Positions 34,791 through 44,464 of a DNA stretch of 64,000 bases are shown piece after piece. The notes under the pieces are model-generated. The model did no database searches. It saw only the letters and a list, made by a program, of their open reading frames with translations, and had not been told where the DNA came from. The translations under genes and the position numbers were made by a program. Numbering within the stretch: the first letter of the stretch is position 1; each line of letters starts with the position of its first letter. Location: contig JAQFVV010000349.1 of the NCBI GenBank assembly GCA_028023455.1, forward strand, positions 219,501-283,500. The letters run 5' to 3'. Source of the DNA: Epiperipatus broadwayi. Its lineage: Eukaryota; Onychophora; Udeonychophora; Euonychophora; Peripatidae.

Positions 34791-37283
34791 ATGAGTAAAA
34801 GTAATATGGAATCAAAAACTAAGAAAAAACTATCCGATTGCACAAAATCGTAAACGCCAAGCTGAAAAAATAGCAAACATTAAAAAACAAAGTGGATCAC
34901 TTAATAAATATCTTAAAATATCAACTGCTTCTGAAATAGCTTATACTCAACAAGAACCAGAACCGTGCACATCATCTAGATCACAGGGAACTGTTGAAAA
35001 TATTGAACAAGATTTTAGTAAGAAACAGTTAAGTGACAACAAAGTCATTGTGCCAATATCATATCAAATGTGTACAAATTTAGAAGATCCAGCTGAATGG
35101 AATAAAATCGATGACAAACTACGTGTTATTTTAGTAGAAATGGGGCCTGTTCAAAAGAAAGATATTATATATCCGAACGATGTACATGGCCGTAAATTTT
35201 CTGATGTATATTATAATAGAAAAATGGAAAACGGAGAAGTAGTTTTTCGAAAATGGCTTATTTATTCCGAAATTTTGAACTCTGTGTTTTGCTTTTGTTG
35301 CAAAGTTTTTGGATCTACTGAATCTAGCCTCATAGAAGGATACAATAATTGGAGAAATTTAAGTACAACTTTACACAGACATGAAACTAGTATGGCTCAC
35401 ATGAAAAGTTTATTGAATTGGAATGAACTTGAGAAAAGATTAAAAAACAAAATTACTATTGATTGTCAATCTCAAAATTTATATGAAATGGAAAAGAAAC
35501 ATTGGAGGAGTGTTTTGGAACGGCTGATTGAAATTATCAAATTCCTTGGTAGTCAAAATTTAGCATTTCGCAGATCATCTGATAAATTATACAGAAAAAA
35601 TAACGTCGTGTTTTTAAAATTAATTGAATTATTTGCGAAGTTTGATCCCGTTATGGAAAATCATGTTGAGAGGGCCCTAGATCAAAACAATAGAGTACAT
35701 TATTTGAGCAAAGATAGCCAAAATGAATTATTGGAAATTTTAAGTACAGCAATTAGGGAAACAATTTTATTATCGATAAAGAAATCCAAATATTATTCTA
35801 TTATTTTAGATTGTACACCAGATGCAAGTAAAACTGAACAAATGACCATAATTATTCGCTTCATTTTTTGTAATAATGGAACGGTTAAAATTAGAAAAAA
35901 CTTTTTAGGTTTCATAGATATAACAGATTCCACTGGACGAGGTTTATGTACAACAATAATTGAACAACTGGAAAAATGGAAGATTCCCATTGAAGACATG
36001 CGTGGTCAAGGGTACGATAATGGGGCCAACATGAAAGGCAAAAAGGCTGACTTCAAAATTTGATTTTAACCAAAAACCCTCGTGCATTTTACGTACCACG
36101 TGCTGCTCATTCTTTAAACTTAATCATAAACGATGCCGCCAAAGTCAATGTAGATACAATTGGTTTTTTTGCAATTGTTCAAAAAATATACAATTTTTTT
36201 TCATCATCTTATAAACGGTGGTCAATCCTTTTAAAATTTATTAAAACTTTAACTCTAAAACAACCATCAGAAACACGATGGGAAAGCAGAATTGATGCAA
36301 TCCGGCCTCTACGGTATCAGTTGGGTGAAATTTATGATGCACTCTATGAAATAATGAACAACGAATCTTTTAATAGAGAAATTCAACATGAAGCTCAATC
36401 ACTCTGCACTAACCTTAAGGATTACAAATTTATTTGTTCTTTAATAATTTGGCATGATATATTAAATAGAATAAATCCTGTCAGTAAAATGCTCCAAAAT
36501 GTAAATATGAATGCTTCACTTGCTTTAGAATCGATCGCAAATCTAAATAAATTTTTACGAGAATATCGATCAGATTCAAATTTCAAAAACATTCTCAAAA
36601 TTGCAGATGAACTTAGCGAAGAGGTTGATGGAGAGAAAGAATTTAAAACTGCCAAATAAGTTCGACAACGGAAAAAAACTCGTCAATTTGATTACGAGCA
36701 TCAGGACGAAACACCTCAAATACCTGAAGAAAAATTTAAAATAAACATGTTTTTTACACTTTTAGATGTAGCGATTAATTCTTTAACAGAACGCTTTGAA
36801 CTCCTCGAAGCATGTTATAATAATTTCAATTTTCTATATAAAATATCAGAAATTAATAAGAGCGAGTTACAAGCAAAATGCAAAGATTTAGAAAATATTT
36901 TGAAATTTGATAACAGTAAAGATATTAATGCTACAGATTTATTCGACGAATTATGTGCTTTTCGAGATATTTTTCAAAAGGATTTTTTAAATTCTCAAAA
37001 CCCTTTCGAAAACAATTTTATAGTTTCTAATAATTTATCTATGCCAAACTTATCAATAGCTTTAAGAATATTATTAACATTACCTGTTAGTGTTGCAAGC
37101 GGTGAACACTCTTTTTCTAAGTTAAAATTAATTAAAACTTACTTGAGAACAACTATGTCACAAAAACGGCTTGTTAATTTGGCATTAATTGCTATTGAAA
37201 ATGATATTTGTGCAGAACTGGAAATAAATACAATCATATCAAGGTTTATTAATATGAAGTCAAGGAGTATAAAATTATTATAA
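34791..37283 (+). pseudogene. hAT transposase (TTF zinc finger, DUF4371-like, dimerisation)
   Basis: N-terminal basic KxxxAQNRKRQAEK segment, then a TTF-type zinc finger (CFCC and HETSMAH, in the 35,050-36,063 frame). The RNase-H-like catalytic region includes IILDCTPDASKTEQMT and GQGYDNGANMKG. A central part follows (36,060-36,659, NPRAFYVPRAAHSLNLIIND). The C-terminal hAT dimerisation domain is at 36,747-37,283 (LPVSVASGEHSFSKLKLIK). Breaks: a frameshift near 34,835, another near 36,040-36,060 and a TAA at 36,657. The protein would bind the element ends and cut and paste it; this copy cannot make it intact. Similar proteins are often annotated as zinc finger MYM-type 1-like. Confidence 0.88.
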
Positions 37284-37430
37284 TTATAACATGTTTTGTA
37301 ATGCATTTACTTTTTTTAACTGTATTTTCTTTTTTTTTAATATTAAAAATTATTTATTTACATTGCCTTGTTTGTTTCCCTTAGAAAGATTTTGTACACT
37401 AATATTTATAACATGTAGGTGGTATACATT

Positions 37431-38097
37431 AAAGTGACCAGATTTTAACATTGGTAAAACGGGACACCATTGACCGGGGGGGGGGCTGATTAAAAATTTG
37501 GTTTATATGGAGCGTTTATATAGATATAGCGTACATTAATAATAATAAATTAAATATGTATGTTTGTAATATTATCTTTTTTTAAAATTATTTCATTTAT
37601 AAATTGTAAATTTATTATTAAATTTGCTAATATTTGCATAAATTTAGAGGTTAGAAAAATTAGCAAAAATTTTAAAAATAATGGGTTTGTTAAAAACAGA
37701 CAGTGACGCAAATAATAAATATGAAATTTAAAAAAAAAAAAAAATATTTGAGATTAAAATATGTAAATGTTTTTCGAAAATTATTTTAAACATTTAAATA
37801 TTTTAATCTCAAACATTATTTTTTTTTAATTTATTATATATATATATATTTGAATCACTCTGTCTATTTTTAACAAACACATTATTTTTAAAATTTCTGC
37901 AAATTTTTCTAACATCTAAATTTGCCGTGTTAAATTATATATTATTTCATACAAACCGTTTGTATGAAATAATATATAATTTAACAATCAATTTTATGCT
38001 ATTTTTGATATCAAAAATAGCATTACATCGTGCATTCTTTCTAAAAATCATGACTTTTTTAAAACGCCACGGGACACGGTCGGGTGACCTTAGTAAA
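37431..38097. mobile_element. Palindromic MITE inside the hAT
   Basis: Ends TTAAAGTGACCAGATTTTA and, inverted, TCGGGTGACCTTAGTA share a TAAGGTGACC-like terminus. Inside is an imperfect palindrome (AAATTTAGAGGTTAGAAAAA near 37,640 pairs with its complement near 37,905). There is also a perfect 28-bp palindrome at 37,929-37,985 and a 24-bp one at 37,998-38,021. A G run is at about 37,477. Non-coding; boundaries approximate. Confidence 0.6.
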
Positions 38098-38800
38098 CAT
38101 ACATATTGACAGGGGCCCCAAAATCAAATTTGCATGCGGGCGCCTAGTACCCAGCGCCGGCCCTGTCCTGAGTAAGCAAGCATAAGAAATGGTGATTATG
38201 TGATGTCTATTAGCTTTAAACCAATCCTGCCTAATTGTATAGTGGTGGCTATGGTTATTAAAGAACCAAAGACATCAAAATTTATAGGTACATTAAAATT
38301 TATAGGTACTGAACCGAATTCAGACCTATATGACTATATAAGCTAATGAGCTTGGATTGAAAATATTATAGTGTTTTCAATTTAAGACTCATAGTTTTGT
38401 AGTTAAGTAGAGATACAAGGTGGCTGCTGGAGGGTTGCATTAGATCCTAAGATCTAGGTGCAGTGCTCTCAGATCCAAGGCTTCTCACTGACAAAGGCCA
38501 CAAGCCAGAAACTAGTCTGGGGATATTGGATAAGTAGGCACTAAATGGGTATTTTATGCACAAGCCTTCTGGCATCCATTGATTACTCTGGCTTGCACTG
38601 AATGGCAATACGTATAAAGAGTTTTGCCTGTTTTAACAACAGTTATAAGCAAGCATAAGAAATGGTGACCATGTGATGTTTATTGGCTTAAAAGTATGAT
38701 TTATAGTAAATAAAAAATAGAAGAACAACAATGAAGAGAGTGGTAACATTAATTATTCAATTTAATGCAAGATAACAAATGTGGAAATGCAAGTTTATGT

Positions 38801-39226
38801 CTCAATAATTTCTTCATCAAAAAAAATAAATCATATTAGACGAATTAGTCTTATAACACATAGCAGTGTGCACAGATATATTTAAAGCTTGAAAGAAAAA
38901 ATAGAAATAGGCATAAATGAAATTAGATATATAATTATTTAAAATAAAATCTGGAATAACAAGTGTTGATCAACTAATAATTTTTGATATTTTTATAATA
39001 CTGTAGATTATAAAAAAGACGTCTTATTTAATATAAGTGTTTTTATTAAATGTATTTCTGATCTTGATAAAAATCTGAATTTTAACATAACAGAGAAAGA
39101 AAATATTTTTTTCTAAAACAAAGTTGTTTTTAAGTAAAACATCTTAATTATAGTTTATTCGGAAATGATTTTTTTTTTAAAAATTAGTTAAAGGATTAAC
39201 GTAAATTAAATCAGATATTGTTTTTA
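38801..39226. other. No recognised feature
   Basis: A+T-rich spacer before the putative solo LTR. Confidence 0.45.
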
Positions 39227-41317
39227 TTAGTGTAACGAGATAGCGTTACATCGATATTAAACCTAGGAAACATCACACACACACCCCAGCAAGCAACCTA
39301 AAACACTCGTAATTTGTTTTCATAACCTGTAATAGTTTTTTTTCCTCTCATAAAATACATTTATAAAATATAGATAGTAAACGTCCAAGTAAATGATTAT
39401 AGCTTTCAGATAATAAAAATTAATAAAAGAACCTTCGCGAAGAAATAATAAAAGAAATATAATTTACTCTTAGAAATAATAAATATAATTTGCTATCCTA
39501 AAATAATAAAATATAATTGTCACTCGAAGACGCCACGGGGTAATTAAATATGTTTATGTTAGAATTATAATGTTAACTAAAGTAAAACTTATAGAAAAGA
39601 TTTGAGGAAAAGATTAAATGCTCGACTTCTAAATTTAATACAGCTTGTATTGTTCTTGTAAAACACACGCACACACGCATGCACTCGAGGTGTGAAGAAG
39701 TAAGGTTGGTTGAGTAAGATTGCAACTAAAGATTGTCTCGAAATAAATATTGCCTTTAGCACAAGGATTGAGGAACAGTTACCTCAAACACGGACCTGAA
39801 CGGCAGCTCCAGGAACATGGGATTCTGGGGGTAGATTGGATCCTAAGATAAGGATCACCCGGTATAAATATCAGTCAAAAACTATTCAATGGATTCCAAT
39901 CTGGTTGTTATTATTATTGTAGTTCGAGCTTTGAGCTGTTCTTTTTATTCTGAATTACCCCACGCTTATTTTATTCCGATGCTTATGCTTTTTATTTTAT
40001 CAAGATAGTTGTTCTGAAATAACGTATATTATTCCTCCGCATTCAAGATGATCACTACGAAATTAATATCAAGAGCGTCGATTGTCATGAGGGGCTAATA
40101 AACCCTTCAGTGACTGATCGGGCGCTCCGCTACTAATTGTCTCCGAAGCTATGAAATTACAATAACATCGTCGTGTGAAGTTAATGCTCCCAATAAAAAT
40201 AAATCATGTTCCGAGAGTTACCCAAATTCGTCCAGACCATCCAATACTCATTGAAAGCAAGCGAACCACTCCAGGTGCGGAAACCAAAACAAATCCTAGG
40301 TAAATATGTTTTATATTACGTTCACTCACTCACTTTATAAACTCGTAAGGAAATCTCGTAATTAACCAACATAAATAAACAAATCTTAGAACTTTCCTCG
40401 TCATTGTAACTTATCTTAGTCATAGAACTTTGTAAACATGAACTTTGAACTTAAGTGAATCTAAGGAAAGATAATATATTTTCTCAAATAGAAAGGAACT
40501 TTATTCCAATGTTCACATTGTGCTATATTTAATTATGATTCTCTGTGAGCGTGAATGTATGTGCGCGTGTGCAATAAATCAAATTAATAATGTTTTTTTT
40601 ATTTAATAAATTTGTTCAATATTTAAATAGTCGAGCATTTCTCAAATCTTTTCATACACTTAAAATCGTAGTTTATTTATTCTTTAATAATTTATTTTAA
40701 AAGTATGTTTAGTTAAATTTAGATTTAATTTATTTCCTTTATTGATTATGTCAACATCGTGCCGTAAGTCACGATGTTTCTTATTTAACCTTAGTTAAGA
40801 TAGATTTAAGAGCGGGCGGGTCTATAATCAATCGAAATAAACGTCAAATAATTATATTGTATATGATATGTCGGGAGGGATGAACTTCTAAGCCTAGTGT
40901 TCGGGGCGTGAACGAACCACCGCATTGGTTAATGACAACCAATAAATGAATCTTATGCGGTGATCGAATAATTAGAAACTAAGCTGATTTTTTCATTAGC
41001 GGACAGTGCGTCTTTTCCGGGAGGAGTCGTCCTCGAAATAGCTGTATTACGGCCTTGAGTTATCTATTGGTCTATGCTGGGAGTTTTGAGCTAGTGGGCG
41101 GGATCGGACTTCGAAATCGTTTTGACATGACGTAAGGTGATGCGAGTAATTAAAATCCACTTAAATAATCGTATCTGGTGCCCCCTTATGTGGATAGCGA
41201 ATAACTATCGATATGAGTAAACAAATAAAACTTTACGCTATGTCACGTTTATTTCGGAGCCCTCGATCTCTTGTGCCGGATTATCAGAGGACTAAACGGG
41301 TCGCCCGGTTACATTAG
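39227..41317. mobile_element. Probable solo LTR, about 2.08 kb
   Basis: 39,231-41,313 begins TGTAACG and ends GGTTACA (6-bp inverted termini, TG...CA) and is flanked by TTAG on both sides. It is less A+T-rich than its neighbours and lacks open frames. A TATAAATA box lies at 39,863-39,870 after CACCCGG, and AATAAA motifs occur downstream (near 40,570). The features fit a long LTR left by recombination between two LTRs. No internal region or second copy is seen, so the class is uncertain. Confidence 0.55.
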
Positions 41318-41438
41318 TAAAGATGGAAAATACAGTACTTAATAGTGGGTTCAATTAAACTGATTATGGATTAGGTTATAGAGATTATGAGATTGGAGAG
41401 AGTGCAGAAAGGCATTGCTAATTTTCACATTTGTAGAG

Positions 41439-41673
41439 TTTGAACTCCTAGAGAAGTAAGGGATGTCTTTTCTATTGTAGTTCAAAGCCCATATGTGTAT
41501 ACTAGACACCTGCTTGCTACTGGAGAAGTTCTGAAAAAATGGAATGAAGTTGACCAACTACCATTTATCCAGGACAAGTCACATTGGAAATTTATATTAG
41601 AAGCTAGCCAGAAACAATCAAAAAATCTGCGGAATCTAATATATATGCTGTCCATGCATGAGACTATTTTATA
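41439..41673 (+). other. Open reading fragment, unrecognised
   Basis: After a TGA at 41,436 a frame of 78 codons reads TPREVRDVFSIVVQSPYVYT and continues to TAA at 41,671. The composition is protein-like (W, H, D and Q present), without an ATG near its start. It may be a remnant of a transposon or a host exon. No family recognised. Confidence 0.3.
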
Positions 41674-41689
41674 AACATATGAAAGCAAG

Positions 41690-42440
41690 GCAAATCAACC
41701 ACTGGGACAATTTTCTTAAAGTTTGTAAGAGAAAATATAAAGTTTAAAACAAAAGAACTACCAGGACTTTCAAAGATAAGTAATGTTTCTTTATTTTAAG
41801 AACTTTTAGTTACAATCTTGATTTTGCCGGCACCGGTAAGATTTTTTTCTTTTTTTTTTTTTGCACTTTTTAAATCAATCTATTTAAACATTTTTAATGT
41901 TCTTATAAAAGAGTTGTACACTCTTAATTTAAACAAGTGTAATGAATAGATGAATCATGTGGATAATCCGTTAGAAATATTTTGTTATCTGGTGAAGAAT
42001 CTAAAATAATGATGGCATCTGCTATTAGGATAATCTAAGATTTAATAGATCATATCCCATAATTTTTTTCCTGGCAGTAAACGGAATTTCTCTATAAGGA
42101 ATTTCATAATTGAAATGTGGTAAATTTTGTAAAAGATTTTTAGTAATTAAAAAACTATAATTGGCTATTTAATTATGAAAATATTTAAATATTGGCATGA
42201 TCGGAAAAGTGAGGTTTATAATTTATGACATAGAGTTGAATCTCTAAACATCTCCATATATTTATATAAGAAGTGCGTGTTATTTGAATACTATCATTTG
42301 TTTTATTACATAGTAATTATTATTTAGAGTAATGTCCATAATATCTTCATTGACAAAAAGATATTATTTTATTCATTATAAGATTTAACAGTTATTAGTT
42401 AACTGCTAGTTGTATTTGTTAATTAGCATTGGAAGAATTA
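41690..42440. other. No recognised feature
   Basis: A+T-rich spacer. Confidence 0.45.
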
Positions 42441-42442
42441 AT

Positions 42443-42550
42443 CGTTGTTAGCTGAGAGGTCGGCGCAGCCGCCTTGCAATCAAGCAGTTGTTTGCAGACG
42501 GTTGTTGCGGGTTCGCCTCCCAGCCTATGCTATGACATATGGGAAAAAAA
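42443..42550 (+). mobile_element. tRNA-derived SINE
   Basis: GTTAGCTGAGAGGTCGGCGC (A box region) and GCGGGTTCGCCTCCCAGC (B box) flank an enlarged anticodon/variable region. The tail is TATGACATATGGGAAAAAAA. The pol III boxes are the best preserved in the family here. Confidence 0.7.
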
Positions 42551-42775
42551 ATTATTATATTAAAAATAGCAAAAGTAGATTTTTTAAAAAAAATAGCGAA
42601 GATCCTATAACTCTTAAAACAATATTACGACTTAGGTGATAAAAAAATGTTAAATGATTTCTTAATTTAAAAAGGAAATAGATTTTATTGTTGTATCAAA
42701 ATTGAAAAGTGTAAATATTTTCGTTTTCGATTTGTTTGTTTTTTAAATATCAATTTAATTAATTTATGTCAAATG

Positions 42776-42855
42776 TTAGTAGTCGAGTGGTCAGCACAGC
42801 TGCCTTACAAACAGTTGTCTCTTGGCCAATGCTATGACACATGAAAAAATAAAAA
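42776..42855 (+). mobile_element. tRNA-derived SINE, internally deleted
   Basis: AGTCGAGTGGTCAGCACAGC and GCCTTACAAACAG, then directly TTGGCCAATGCTATGACACA; the B box is missing. Confidence 0.65.
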
Positions 42856-43246
42856 AAATTAATTATGTTGAGAAAAGCGTGCACTTCTGGACTATAACGG
42901 TATCTTAATATTTTTATCTCTCCGAGTTCAGGAGCCTTGGCGACCTTTACATACAACAACCGCTTGATCTCTGAATAAATATTTCATAAAATTTGTAAAT
43001 GCAATTCTATCTACTTTCCATATCAATTATTCATCTCGTGTTTCAGATACACATACATATAAGTAATTTATATATTACAAATATTTTGCTTTTTTAAAAA
43101 AAAAAATCAATCCATAAGTTATAATTAGCTTTCACAACTCTAAAATTACTATTCCAATATGCCATTTGAATTATTAAAATATGATCGTATTTAAAATTTA
43201 TAAATTCTTTAAAGAACCAATCAAAATAAGGTTCTTTTTTAAAACG

Positions 43247-43252
43247 TATAAA
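43247..43252 (+). promoter_or_regulatory. Possible TATA box
   Basis: TATAAA within AACGTATAAACG lies about 100 bases before the ACE-like start codon. The position is compatible with a core promoter and a short 5' untranslated region, but in such A+T-rich DNA it may be chance. Confidence 0.25.
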
Positions 43253-43351
43253 CGATTTAAGCAGAAGACCGACCGGTTGGACTGCTAAACGCCGAAAAGA
43301 AATTATATACTTGTCGTTTTCATAATTTTAAGTTTTACTAGAAATAAAAAT

Positions 43352-43552
43352 ATGTGGGCAAAAGTTTTTATTATTCTTTTTTTACAAATAACATTTGACG
43401 ATTGTCAAAAAGATAAATTTAATTTAAAAGAAGAAGAAGCGATTAAATGGATGGAAGAATACAATACCGAGACTCAGGTGATAATGAATAAGAATAATGA
43501 AGCAGATTGGAATTATACCGTGAATATAAATGAAGAGAATAAAAAAATAAAG
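43352..43552 (+). CDS. First coding exon of an ACE-like M2 peptidase
   Basis: 67 codons from ATG to an AAG|GTAATA donor, phase 0. Residues 1-18 form a signal peptide (hydrophobic VFIILFLQITF). Residues 27-66 read EEEAIKWMEEYNTETQVI and then NNEADWNYTVNINEENKKI. This is the conserved N-terminus of angiotensin-converting enzymes, where human and insect members have EAxxWNY..NIT. The family is secreted or membrane-anchored zinc dipeptidyl carboxypeptidases. The zinc site (HEMGH) lies in later exons not seen here. The phase-0 donor and loss of similarity right after it support a real exon; the frame runs on only 7 codons into the intron. N-glycosylation sequon NYT is present. Confidence 0.8.
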
Positions 43553-44399
43553 GTAATAAATTATTTCTTTCATTAAAATTTCATTTTGTGCACGTATTTA
43601 ACTTCATTTTAAAGAATTTATAAAAAGTTCAAAAAGTCTAATGCATATATTATCGATAATAATAATTTCGAGTGATTGTTATTTTTAATTAAATAATATT
43701 AAATTGTTAATAAATATTCTCTATAAAAAAATCCATTTCTTGTTCATGAAAGTTGTTTCAAATAATTGTACTGTATATACATATTTTTAACTATAAACTT
43801 TCTTTCTTGATAAAATATTAATATAAAAAATTGTAAAATTCAAACACTGTAATTTACTGTTTTTTGATAATTTTTTTTTTTGATAATTTTTTTAACACTG
43901 TAATTTACTGTGTTCAATTTATGTCAACATTATGTGGCCTTCTCTTTGGTTAGAACCGGTTGATGGGGTGAAATAAAAGAGTCATTATTTATCTTTTATT
44001 CTGCTAACAGAATTTAAATGGTTAACTATTATTAAAACATAGCTGGCAGAAATAAAACATTCTTACTTCTCTTCATTTACAATTAAATAGTTAATTGACT
44101 TTATAATTTGTTTTTTAACATTTCGATACTCAGTTAGTAGTAATGTGTGTCAAAACAATTTCATTCTTTAATGCGAGTTTTTTTTTTTTATATATAATTC
44201 TCCAAAATTTTGAAAAGTACAATCAAAATGATTACTGATGCGCAAATTAGCCAATATATTATTTATCCACACCTAAGAAAAACAGAATTGAAACTACATT
44301 ACATAAATTTAAAGTGATACAGGTAACAATCAATTCCAAATTGATCTGGAGAATGTAAGCGAAATAAAAAGAAATATAAGACCCCAACAACATTAAACA
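43553..44399 (+). other. Presumed first intron, start
   Basis: A+T-rich sequence after the donor site. A small duplication of ACACTGTAATTTACTGT occurs near 43,845-43,912. No second ACE exon was recognised here or further on. Confidence 0.4.
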
Positions 44400-44464
44400 T
44401 CTCTAATTAAAACAGGCAAAACTCATAAGAAATAGTGATCATGTGATGTAAATGTCTCTAAATT
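44400..44464 (+). mobile_element. Miniature fold-back derivative (about 46 bp)
   Basis: AAAACAGGCAAAACTC joins directly to ATAAGAAATAGTGATCATG and TGATG, the two outer ends of the family. It is flanked by TCTCTAATT (44,400-44,408) and TCTCTAAATT (44,455-44,464). The whole palindromic middle, including the ribozyme, is missing. Confidence 0.7.

Larger units (their letters stand above)
33579..38178 (+). mobile_element. hAT DNA transposon (ZMYM1/TTF-type)
   Basis: The element begins CAGGGCCGGCGG at 33,587 and ends GCCGGCCCTGTCCTG at 38,170. AGTAAGCA, 8 bp, is duplicated at 33,579-33,586 and 38,171-38,178, as expected for hAT. The terminal inverted repeat is CAGGGCCGGC; the right end carries five extra bases (TCCTG). 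It inserted into the fold-back element, whose sequence is collinear on both sides. It contains a broken transposase gene and a further palindromic insertion. Confidence 0.9.
33062..38706. mobile_element. Hammerhead fold-back element carrying a hAT insertion
   Basis: TATGATTTATAG is duplicated at 33,062-33,073 and 38,695-38,706. Without the hAT, about 1.04 kb remains (33,074-33,586 plus 38,171-38,694). It holds several arms in alternating orientation and a complete long spacer. Ribozyme copies are damaged: the minus-strand motif near 33,180-33,235 lacks one G of stem III, and plus-strand motifs near 33,427 and 38,490 read CTGACAA. The tail ends TTATTGGCTTAAAAG. Confidence 0.82.
32838..38800 (+). 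mobile_element. RTE 5' region, copy IV, split by nested insertions
   Basis: 32,838-33,061 continues at 38,707-38,800. AAATAAAATATGATTTATAG before the insertion joins TAAATAAAAAATAGAAGAACA after it, collinear with uninterrupted copy III at about 32,445-32,490. The gap is filled by a hammerhead fold-back element, itself containing a hAT transposon. Confidence 0.65.
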
